From Hydrocurvibacter sp036169815 (lineage in GTDB: Bacteria > Campylobacterota > Campylobacteria > Campylobacterales > Sulfurimonadaceae): DNA of 16,052 nucleotides. The notes under the pieces are model-generated. The model was not told where the DNA came from and did no database searches. It saw nothing but the letters and a program-made list of their open reading frames with translations. The stretch is taken from positions 1 through 16,052 of the forward strand of contig JAVHOA010000048.1 of NCBI GenBank assembly GCA_036169815.1, written 5' to 3'. Positions 6,130 to 13,092 of the stretch are shown here, in pieces (positions within the stretch are counted from its first letter, which is position 1; every line of letters begins with the position of its first letter). Both the position numbers and the translations under genes were made by a program.

Positions 6130-8241
6130 CTAAGATATTCCAAGAAAAAGTACACTTTTATAAGCAAGAAACGCCAATGTGTAGGCAACCGTTGTGGTCA
6201 GTAAGAAAAGATAAAAGGCATATTTAACGCCTCCCGCTTCTCTTGTAAATACCGCAGTGGCCGCAAAACATGGCAAATAGGTCATAATAATGACAATAAA
6301 GGCAATCGCTGAAGCAAAAGAGATATTGGTGTGCAGTCTTTGCATTAGACCAGAGTTGTGTTCATCTGCATCTGTTCCTACTGAGTATAAAACTCCAAGA
6401 GTCGAGACGACAACCTCTTTTGCAGCAAGTCCAGTTTGCAGTGCGACTGCCATCTTCCAGTCCATACCAATTAGTGCAAATACAGGCTCAATAAACTTTC
6501 CAATGCGCCCTAAAAAACTCTGTTCAAGAAGATTTTCGCTCAAAGCAGTTTCTAGAGTTTTCTTCATGGTTGTATCATTTGTTTGCGCTATTATTTTTGT
6601 TTGTTGGGCTACGAACTGTGGATTGTGCGGATAGTTGCTTAAAAACCAAACAAGCAGTGAAGCCGCGGCGATGAAAGTTCCCGCTTTTTTGATGTACATG
6701 GTTGTTTTTGTGACAACAGTATGCCAGATTAAAGAAAGTGAGGGAAGACGGTATTTTGGCATCTCCATAACAAAAGGCTCCTCTTTGCCCTTAAACGCTG
6801 TCATTTTGAGCACTTTTGCGGCGATGAGTCCAATGACCGCTCCACTTATGTAGATGGCAAATAAAACATTTCCTGCACTATGCTGACCAAAAAAAGCTCC
6901 AGCAAAAAGAACATACACAGGCAGTCTTGCGCCACAACTCATAAAACCGATGATAAACAGTGTGAGCAATCTATCGCGATCATTTTTTAAGATACGTGCG
7001 CTCATGTAGGCGGGAATAGAGCATCCAAACCCTGTGACAAGCGGGATAAAAGATTGCCCATGCAAACCAAAGCGATGGAAAAAGCCATCGAGTAAAAAAG
7101 CAACACGGCTCATGTAGCCTGTCGATTCTAAAAGTGCGATGCCAATAAAAAGGATGACAATATTGGGCACAAACATAATAACAGCACCAACGCCGCTGAT
7201 AAGTCCATCAACCACAAGAGAGCGCAGTTCATCATTGACAATCGTACCTCCGATGAGTGCACCAAACCATGTAAAAAAGCTATCAATCCAATCCATAGGA
7301 ATAGAACCGATTTCAAAAGTAAGCTGAAAAAGTCCCCACATAAAAAACAAAAAAATTGGGATTCCTAAAATAGGATGGATTAAAATCTGATCTATTTTAT
7401 CGGTCGTTGTGACCTCTTTGAGTTTTGTTTTGTCTTGTTTGACAACCTCTGCGAGTATCCCTTTGTTAAATGCCATATACTCCTCTGCAAAAATATCTTG
7501 CATATCCTCTGTTCCATGATGGAGTGCTAGATGCTTGTTTGCTTCATGTAAAATGGGTTGGAGCTCTATCCAGATAGGTTCATTATGCATTTTTTTGTAG
7601 GTTTTTTCATTGTTTTGCAAAAGATTGATGGCGATGCGCCTTAAAGAGTTGTGCGATTTGAAGTGGTGATGCTCTAGACATGTAATGATATTTTCAATCT
7701 CCTCTTCAATAGGTTCACTAAAAATAAGTTTAGATTCGCAGAGCTCTTTTTCAAAACTAGCAATGATGGCATCCAGCAAAGCGCCCATTCCCTCTTTGGT
7801 TGCAGCGGAAACTTTGAGCGCTTTGACACCTACAAGTTGTGAAAAAAGTTCTGCATCGATATGGATTCCCTCTTTTGCAGCTTCATCACTCATATTGAGT
7901 GCGATAACAAGCTTTTTATTCATATTTAAAAGCTCTGAGGTGAGTTGTAGATTTCTTTGTAGATTTGTTGAATCCACAACATTGACAATAAGGTCATACT
8001 CCTCTTGGCACAAAAAGTTTGAAGTAACGCGCTCTTCTATGGAGTATTCACTGAGCATATAAGTTCCAGGAAGATCGACGATATTGATGGCATATTCGCC
8101 ATAATTAAAAATGACTTCACTTTTTTCCACTGTCACGCCTGTAAAATTGCCTACATGTAAGTGTGCATTTGAGAGTGAGTTGATGAGCATACTTTTACCA
8201 ACATTGGGTTGGCCGACAAGCGCTATTTTGATTTTTTTCAT
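6130..8241 (-). CDS. feoB: Ferrous iron transport protein B
   Basis: FeoB is the inner-membrane Fe(II) transporter with a cytosolic GTPase domain. In this 703-residue protein the G motifs are G1 GQPNVGKS (10-17), the G2 region GNFTGVTVEK (31-40), G3 DLPG (56-59), G4 NMSD (116-119) and G5 SAAT (145-148). A helical regulatory region follows to about residue 290. The membrane part then carries the two Gate-like repeats with GCSIPAYMSAR and SCGARLPVY, whose Cys residues line the proposed path. The length is typical. It overlaps feoA by 4 bases (ATGA, 8238-8241), so translation is probably coupled. No feoC is present downstream, where pssA begins with its own promoter-like sequence. Iron repression through the Fur-like boxes at 9693-9750 is inferred. 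Confidence 0.97.
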   Translation of the reverse strand: MKKIKIALVGQPNVGKSMLINSLSNAHLHVGNFTGVTVEKSEVIFNYGEYAINIVDLPGTYMLSEYSIEERVTSNFLCQEEYDLIVNVVDSTNLQRNLQLTSELLNMNKKLVIALNMSDEAAKEGIHIDAELFSQLVGVKALKVSAATKEGMGALLDAIIASFEKELCESKLIFSEPIEEEIENIITCLEHHHFKSHNSLRRIAINLLQNNEKTYKKMHNEPIWIELQPILHEANKHLALHHGTEDMQDIFAEEYMAFNKGILAEVVKQDKTKLKEVTTTDKIDQILIHPILGIPIFLFFMWGLFQLTFEIGSIPMDWIDSFFTWFGALIGGTIVNDELRSLVVDGLISGVGAVIMFVPNIVILFIGIALLESTGYMSRVAFLLDGFFHRFGLHGQSFIPLVTGFGCSIPAYMSARILKNDRDRLLTLFIIGFMSCGARLPVYVLFAGAFFGQHSAGNVLFAIYISGAVIGLIAAKVLKMTAFKGKEEPFVMEMPKYRLPSLSLIWHTVVTKTTMYIKKAGTFIAAASLLVWFLSNYPHNPQFVAQQTKIIAQTNDTTMKKTLETALSENLLEQSFLGRIGKFIEPVFALIGMDWKMAVALQTGLAAKEVVVSTLGVLYSVGTDADEHNSGLMQRLHTNISFASAIAFIVIIMTYLPCFAATAVFTREAGGVKYAFYLFLLTTTVAYTLAFLAYKSVLFLGIS
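8152..8159. repeat. TACATGTA copy 5 (in feoB)
   Basis: It is read as Leu-His-Val just before the conserved GN-x-x-GVTVE segment of the GTPase. Confidence 0.85.
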
Positions 8242-8474
8242 ACTAAATCCTCAACTATTTTTACATCGATTGCTTGGGCTTCCTCTTTGCGAAGCGCAAT
8301 GTTCATCTTGCCAACTTTAATCTCAACGGTACTTTTTGTCGGAGAAAAACCAACAAGCGTAATCGTCGCACCTTTGATAACGCCAAAGGAGAGCAGGCGT
8401 TGCCTGAGCTCGCCTTGAGTATTGAGTTTAACAATCTCTAGGTGCTGGGTTTGTTTACATTCTAAAAGATTCAT
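8238..8474 (-). CDS. feoA: Ferrous iron transport protein A
   Basis: A 78-residue cytosolic protein of the FeoA SH3-like fold, thought to bind or modulate FeoB. The typical features are a leucine/arginine-rich helix (ELRQRLLSFGVIKGATITLVG) followed by paired beta strands (VEIKVGKMNIALRKEEAQAI). The start at ATG 8474 overlaps the porin TGA (ATGA, 8471-8474) and its own TGA overlaps the feoB ATG, so all three genes look translationally coupled. Confidence 0.93.
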   Translation of the reverse strand: MNLLECKQTQHLEIVKLNTQGELRQRLLSFGVIKGATITLVGFSPTKSTVEIKVGKMNIALRKEEAQAIDVKIVEDLV

Positions 8475-9670
8475 CCGTTTTTGCCTTTAAAGCGATAGAT
8501 TAAATTTATTTGCGCCCGATCCCAGTTATTTTGAGCAGTATTGGAATCGATTTTATCGTTTTCTTTTGCGTAGATTGCACTGAGTTGAAAATCATTATTG
8601 ATATTATATTCAAAACCAATGTTTTGCTCAATAATATCCGCCTTTTCTCCAAGCTCGTTTTTGTTTGTGCTAAACTCTCCAAAGGCATAAAAGAGTTTCA
8701 AATCCTTAAAATCATAGCTGAGGGTTGCACACAAAGCCTGACTTTGATGCCCTGTGCTGATGTTGTCTAAAATCATTGTATCCATACTTGTATATAAAGC
8801 GCCTCCGCCAAAACCGCTAAAACTGCTTTTTCCTTTGCGAGAGTAGATTGTATTGTAGGCCACATCGATGGTAAATGCAGCAAACTCCACTCTGCCAAGC
8901 GCTCCAAATATCTGCGCTTCTACGCCACTTTGTCCAAGCTCTTGTTGGTTGCTGTATTGTCCGCTTCCATGCAAGACTACATCATCGCTTACATGTAGAT
9001 GCACTCCGGCATCAATATAAAAAAGATTCGCCATTTCACTCACTCTATAAAACCATGCACTTGTGTCAAAAGAGTCATTGGCAAATGCTAGCGAGCCAAA
9101 CCAAGCGCCATTTTTTCCAAGGGGTGTAAAACCATTTTCTAAGGAAGCATCATAGCCTTGCCAGTTTAAAATTTGACCTGCTTTACATGTAAGGCCTTGC
9201 GTAGTGTAGCTTGCAATGGTTGCTTCAAATGTATTTTGCACCATGCGAATAGGATCACTGTCTGCAAAGGGTGAGTCAAATACTTGGCGTCCTGTACGCA
9301 GGTTGAAATCTTTATATTGATAGTCGAGATAGGTTTCTGCAAGCTGCGTATAGTTGCCCTTTGTGGAGGAAAGCTCGCTATTTTGTTCCCCTTTTTTGAC
9401 CTCTCCAGTTGCAAAAGAGATATCTTGCGAGGTGTAAAAAGCTGCCGCCGCAGAGAAACCCGCAAACGAAGCGGTTTCATACTTCAACTGCCCGCCTAGG
9501 GCTGTTGCATAGTTGTTTGGAGTTTGGGAATTATCAAAGCGCTGCGATATGGTTGTTGTGGCTAGCTGTGCTGTAAAAACTCCACTAGATAAACTCTCAT
9601 CCAGTTGCGTTTGCGCAAAAAGATAGGAAGAGAAGTAACTTAGTGGTAAAACAATAATACGAACTTTCAA
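8471..9670 (-). CDS. Outer-membrane porin (OprD-like), first gene of the feoAB operon
   Basis: A 399-residue protein with an N-terminal signal peptide (cleavage after about residue 19, LFA-Q) and then alternating amphipathic strands with many aromatic residues, as in a beta-barrel. The segment LRTGRQVFDSPFADSDPIR resembles the GRQ...P...D motif of OprD-type and other Campylobacterota porins. It lies directly upstream of feoA with a 4-base stop/start overlap, which strongly suggests that it lets iron or a chelate cross the outer membrane for FeoAB. The substrate is inferred. The start is TTG at 9670, supported by AAGGA 7 bases upstream and by the signal peptide beginning there. No ATG lies nearby. 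The last strand ends YRF, followed by KGKNG rather than stopping at an aromatic residue. A cysteine within LTCK, unusual for porins, is created by the TACATGTA motif at 9184-9191. Confidence 0.85.
   Translation of the reverse strand: MKVRIIVLPLSYFSSYLFAQTQLDESLSSGVFTAQLATTTISQRFDNSQTPNNYATALGGQLKYETASFAGFSAAAAFYTSQDISFATGEVKKGEQNSELSSTKGNYTQLAETYLDYQYKDFNLRTGRQVFDSPFADSDPIRMVQNTFEATIASYTTQGLTCKAGQILNWQGYDASLENGFTPLGKNGAWFGSLAFANDSFDTSAWFYRVSEMANLFYIDAGVHLHVSDDVVLHGSGQYSNQQELGQSGVEAQIFGALGRVEFAAFTIDVAYNTIYSRKGKSSFSGFGGGALYTSMDTMILDNISTGHQSQALCATLSYDFKDLKLFYAFGEFSTNKNELGEKADIIEQNIGFEYNINNDFQLSAIYAKENDKIDSNTAQNNWDRAQINLIYRFKGKNG
8990..8997. repeat. TACATGTA copy 6 (in porin gene)
   Basis: It is read as Leu-His-Val within a predicted barrel strand or turn. 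Confidence 0.85.
9184..9191. repeat. TACATGTA copy 7 (in porin gene)
   Basis: The ten-base form is at 9183-9192. It is read as Leu-Thr-Cys-Lys and introduces a cysteine, which is rare in porins. Confidence 0.85.
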
Positions 9671-9692
9671 GAAAAATTCCTTTTTTTAATTA

Positions 9693-9711
9693 AGTAATGA
9701 TATTCATTATC
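9693..9711. promoter_or_regulatory. Fur-box-like operator A
   Basis: The 19 bases match the classical Fur box (GATAATGATAATCATTATC) at 16 positions. The core is the perfect dyad TAATGA-TAT-TCATTA. It lies 22 bases upstream of the porin TTG, downstream of the predicted transcription start, where a bound repressor would block elongation. Confidence 0.72.
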
Positions 9712-9728
9712 AACTTAAAAGAGCATTA

Positions 9729-9757
9729 ATTATGATAACTATTATCATAAAAATCAA
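9729..9757 (-). promoter_or_regulatory. Putative porin-feoAB promoter
   Basis: On the minus strand TTGATT (9752-9757) and CATAAT (9729-9734) are separated by 17 bases, a good sigma70 spacing. The transcript would start near 9722, with Fur-like box B covering the spacer and -10, and box A downstream. Confidence 0.5.
9730..9750. promoter_or_regulatory. Fur-box-like operator B
   Basis: A perfect dyad with 9-base arms, TTATGATAA and TTATCATAA, separated by 3 bases. It carries the TGATAA/TTATCA half-sites typical of Fur operators. It also lies 52 bases upstream of the response regulator start, so it could control that gene as well. Confidence 0.7.
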
Positions 9758-9801
9758 GAACCATTATCTAAATATTAAGAGAAATGCGTTAGAGTATCGG
9801 T

Positions 9802-10464
9802 ATGAATAAAATACTTATGATAGAAGATGATTTGGAATTAGCAGAGATACTCACAGAATATCTCGAACAGTTTGATTTTAAAGTAGTTACCGAGGATGAT
9901 CCTTTCAAAGCGGTAAGTATTTTAAAACTAGAACCTTTTGATTTGGTAATCTTAGACCTCACACTTCCTGGAATGGATGGTTTGGAAGTATGCGAAGCAA
10001 TCCGTGAACGTCAAGATATTCCCATCATTATCTCTTCTGCAAGAAGCGATGTTACCGATAAAGTTGCAGCGTTGGAGCTTGGCGCAGATGATTACTTGCC
10101 AAAACCCTATGACCCGCGTGAATTAGAAGCACGTATTCACTCTGTGCTGCGCAGATATGAAGCCAAAGTGTCGCAAAAAGATGAGATGAAAAGCGACTAT
10201 AAATGTGATACCTCTTCGATGCAAATCCACTATAAAGGGCGTGCGCTTGATCTTACAAATGCAGAGTATGGGATTTTGTCGTATATGGTTTCAAAGCAGG
10301 GCAATGTCGTCTCGCGTGAGGATCTTATCCATAATGTCAATGCAATCAACGAAGATTCCTCAAATAAAAGCATCGACGTGATGGTCGGGCGCATAAGAAA
10401 TAAACTCGGAGATAAGTCGCTTATAGAATCAGTCAGAGGCGTGGGATATAAGCTCTTAAAATGA
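9802..10464 (+). CDS. OmpR-family response regulator (ArsR HP0166 / CprR-like)
   Basis: A 220-residue two-component regulator. The receiver domain (1-115) has the acidic pair at E8-D9/D10, phospho-acceptor D52 (LVILDLTLPGMDGLEVC), S79 in IISSARSD and K101 in PKPYDP. The C-terminal part (about 125-220) is an OmpR-type winged helix ending RGVGYKLLK. The receiver strongly resembles H. pylori HP0166 (ArsR, acid response) and C. jejuni CprR as I remember them. 'ArsR' here is not the arsenic repressor. The stop overlaps the kinase ATG (ATGA, 10461-10464). The gene is divergent from porin-feoAB and shares its intergenic region with both Fur-like boxes. The ribosome-binding site is weak (AGAG). The signal and targets cannot be read from sequence; the porin operon is an obvious candidate target. 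Confidence 0.92.
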   Translation: MNKILMIEDDLELAEILTEYLEQFDFKVVTEDDPFKAVSILKLEPFDLVILDLTLPGMDGLEVCEAIRERQDIPIIISSARSDVTDKVAALELGADDYLPKPYDPRELEARIHSVLRRYEAKVSQKDEMKSDYKCDTSSMQIHYKGRALDLTNAEYGILSYMVSKQGNVVSREDLIHNVNAINEDSSNKSIDVMVGRIRNKLGDKSLIESVRGVGYKLLK

Positions 10465-11735
10465 AGCGCCACGCAGTTTTACTCACCATACTTTTTGCGC
10501 TTTTTGTGACACTTTTTAGCGTGAGCACTATTTTTTGGCAATTTTATCAAATCAACTACGCAAGATATGTCAATAATATCTTTATGAAGCACTCTATTAT
10601 CACACAACTTGTGCATGAATACCAGCAAGATCAAGGCTCAAACGTTATTTTTGATGCAAATCTTGCTATTTACAATATGACAACCATCCCAGATAAAGAT
10701 GTATATACTATTTTGCAACACGCAAAAATTCTCAAAGAGGAGAATAAAATCAATCCTCAAGAGGAGATTGATGAAAACAGTTACGCCATGACTATGCCTG
10801 TTACTTCCATGCATACGATGATGCTACAGTACCAAAACGCAATTTACTTTTATATTCGCACCAATATAGGTTCTGTAATGGTTTTAGATACAACACTCAA
10901 ACCCTATAAACCATGGAATCTTCTTACTAACTACGCGACTATTGTCTCGATTATTATTATCTCTTTTTTACTTATATTGCAAAGATTACGCCCTTTGATC
11001 CGTTTATACCAACGTATTGCCCTTTTTGGTGCAGGTAATCTCAATGTTTCCTTTCGAGCCAAAGGCAGTGATGAAATAGCCGTTATTGCCAATGAGCTTG
11101 AAACCGCACGACTCAAAATCAACACAATGCTCTCAGCTAGAACGCTCTTTTTGCGCAATATCATGCATGAACTCAAAACTCCCATCGCCAAAGGAACCAT
11201 TGCAACGCAGATGCTTGAGTCTCAAAAACAGCGTGATCGTTTTAGCTCTATTTTTGGACGTTTGGAAGCTTTAGTCAATGATTTTGCTTTAATAGAAGAG
11301 GTGACTTCATTGACCCATAAAAAAGAGTTTGTAGAGTTTAGAATCGTTGATATTATTGATGGTGCCATCGATATGTCGATGGTCGAGCCTGAACATATAG
11401 AAGTAGATGTGCAAAGTTCGGTGAAGATGTCTGTTTCTTATAGACTCTATACAACAGCGATTAAAAATATGATAGATAATGCCATGAAATATTCGCCAGA
11501 TAAGCATATTAAAATTGTGGCTATTGGAGGGGAACTTCGCTTTATGAGTCAGGGTAAGCGGCTCAAATATCCGCTGAGTTACTACATAGAACCCTTCACA
11601 AAAGAGTCATCTTCTCAAAATAGTTTTGGTCTTGGACTCTATCTTGTGGACTCCATACTCAAAGCGCACAAACAAGTGTTAGCCTATGAATACAAAGATG
11701 GATTTAACTCCTTTATCTTTGCAAAAGAGCGCTAG
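10461..11735 (+). CDS. ArsS-type sensor histidine kinase
   Basis: A 424-residue inner-membrane kinase that should phosphorylate the response regulator encoded just upstream. Transmembrane segment 1 is at about 5-27, a periplasmic sensor of roughly 125 residues follows, and transmembrane segment 2 is at about 157-175. A HAMP segment leads to the H-box with phospho-acceptor H236 (MHELKTPIAKG). The ATPase part has an N-box with N336 and N340 (NMIDNAMKYSP) and a G2-like FGLGLYLV (389-396). The usual G1 motif (D-x-G-x-G) is missing and replaced by a shortened region around MSQGKRL (362-368). This degenerate layout fits ArsS/CprS-type Campylobacterota kinases. The stop codon overlaps that of the convergent pgi gene. 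Confidence 0.9.
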   Translation: MKRHAVLLTILFALFVTLFSVSTIFWQFYQINYARYVNNIFMKHSIITQLVHEYQQDQGSNVIFDANLAIYNMTTIPDKDVYTILQHAKILKEENKINPQEEIDENSYAMTMPVTSMHTMMLQYQNAIYFYIRTNIGSVMVLDTTLKPYKPWNLLTNYATIVSIIIISFLLILQRLRPLIRLYQRIALFGAGNLNVSFRAKGSDEIAVIANELETARLKINTMLSARTLFLRNIMHELKTPIAKGTIATQMLESQKQRDRFSSIFGRLEALVNDFALIEEVTSLTHKKEFVEFRIVDIIDGAIDMSMVEPEHIEVDVQSSVKMSVSYRLYTTAIKNMIDNAMKYSPDKHIKIVAIGGELRFMSQGKRLKYPLSYYIEPFTKESSSQNSFGLGLYLVDSILKAHKQVLAYEYKDGFNSFIFAKER

Positions 11736-12943
11736 TCTTCTTTTTTATTTAGTTTCTCTTTGAGGATGATTTTGCCCATTTCAACGCCGGGTTGGTCATA
11801 GGCGTTGATGTCGAGCATACGAGCCACAAGCGCTGTTAAAAGCTCATAGTAGTAGATTAGCTCACCAATGGCGTGGGCATCTACATGTGAAATAACGATA
11901 ACGTCGAGTGGAATATGTTCCAATGAGAGCAGCGACTCTACAATGGAGTCTGCTTGCATATTGATAATCTCTGAAAATTTATAGCCATTGAGTAGATCAA
12001 GAGACTCTAGATATTTTAATGAGTTGTTTGGAATAGTCAAAGTATTTTCAAAATTATCTATCTTGATAACAGTGACACTTTTGTCGCGCTTTCCATCGAC
12101 GATAAGCTGTAAAAATGAGTGCTGGTCTGTGGGTCCAATGAGTCCAACGGGAGTAAGCCCTACATGTAACTGCGAATGGAGCTGTTTTTTTCCTAAACTC
12201 TCACCCCAAAGTTGCACATACCATGCATTGAACTCCCGAAACACTTCAGAGTAGCTAAAGAGACAGTTTATGTTGTAGGTATTGGCAGTTTGTGCGTAGT
12301 AGCTTGCTTTTTTGAGTAAAGAGGTGTCGTAGCCTTGTTGGTTAAAAAAGGAGTCATAAATATTTTTAGCACCCGCTAAAAGAGCGTTGATATCTACACC
12401 AATCATCGCCAAAGGAACCAATCCAACAGCGCTTAAAACAGAAAAACGCCCACCGACATTTTGGGGAATATGAAAGACTTTGATTGCATTGTGGAGTGCG
12501 TGTTTTTCTAAAAGTGAACCCTCATCGGTGATGATTGTACAGTTTGTGCTATTGATTGCTACGATTGAAGCGATATATTTATATGCAGAGATGGTCTCAA
12601 CGGTTGTTCCAGATTTGGAGATGATACAAAAATGCGCATTTGCAAGATTGATATTTTCCATCTCATCACAGATAACGAGCGGATCGGTGGTCTCTATGAT
12701 ATGGAGTTTTTTAGAAAATTGGTGTGTGTATTTTAAAAATTTATAAATAGCAGATGTTCCAAGTGCACTTCCGCCAATGCCAACAACAACAATATCTTTT
12801 GCAGCAACGGTTTTTGCGTAGGTTTCATAGACAGAAAGATCTTGATGGCAGAGCTCATAAAAGCCGATTGTTTCTCTTTCGGATTTGATTAATTCTAAAA
12901 TATTTTCATTTGCTTTTGTGTCAAAATAGAAGCTATTTTTCAT
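11732..12943 (-). CDS. pgi: Glucose-6-phosphate isomerase
   Basis: This cytosolic enzyme interconverts glucose-6-phosphate and fructose-6-phosphate. In the 403-residue form beginning at ATG 12943, the sugar-isomerase motifs are GIGGSALG (55-62) and SKSGTTVET (109-117). The expected catalytic residues are E248 (WGESLGK), H275 (TDQHSF) and K391 (DQPGVEMGK). The frame continues 30 codons upstream to 13033, but AAGG 8-9 bases before 12943 and the family's length (about 400 in Campylobacterota) favour 12943. It is a single-gene unit diverging from rho and converging on the kinase gene, with which it shares the bases CTAG as overlapping stop codons. Confidence 0.95.
   Translation of the reverse strand: MKNSFYFDTKANENILELIKSERETIGFYELCHQDLSVYETYAKTVAAKDIVVVGIGGSALGTSAIYKFLKYTHQFSKKLHIIETTDPLVICDEMENINLANAHFCIISKSGTTVETISAYKYIASIVAINSTNCTIITDEGSLLEKHALHNAIKVFHIPQNVGGRFSVLSAVGLVPLAMIGVDINALLAGAKNIYDSFFNQQGYDTSLLKKASYYAQTANTYNINCLFSYSEVFREFNAWYVQLWGESLGKKQLHSQLHVGLTPVGLIGPTDQHSFLQLIVDGKRDKSVTVIKIDNFENTLTIPNNSLKYLESLDLLNGYKFSEIINMQADSIVESLLSLEHIPLDVIVISHVDAHAIGELIYYYELLTALVARMLDINAYDQPGVEMGKIILKEKLNKKED
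12161..12168. repeat. TACATGTA copy 8 (in pgi)
   Basis: It is read as Leu-His-Val just before the GLTPVGLIGPTDQH active-site segment. Confidence 0.85.
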
Positions 12944-12970
12944 AGTTTGGACCTTAAATAGTGGAAATTC

Positions 12971-13000
12971 TTGACATAATAACATAAATACGGGTAAAAT
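12971..13000 (+). promoter_or_regulatory. Putative sigma70 promoter for rho
   Basis: A perfect TTGACA (12971-12976), an 18-base spacer and TAAAAT (12995-13000) give one of the best promoter matches in the window. Transcription would start near 13007, giving an AT-rich leader of about 86 bases before rho. The box lies between the divergent pgi and rho genes. Confidence 0.6.
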
Positions 13001-13092
13001 ACCGCCACTAAAAAGTTTCAAATAAAACTTCAAAATCTACATAAATCTTTCATGTTCATAACAAATCCAACTCAAACAAGGTGAAGCAATTA

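Noticed and set aside
6109..6135. A possible feoC gene or terminator after feoB
   Set aside because: Only 45 bases separate feoB from pssA; they hold the pssA ribosome-binding site and -10 box, with no room for a gene and no hairpin.
12944..13033. A 30-codon upstream extension of pgi with a hydrophobic, signal-like start
   Set aside because: Pgi is cytosolic, the ATG at 12943 has a proper ribosome-binding site, and the extension runs through the rho promoter region.
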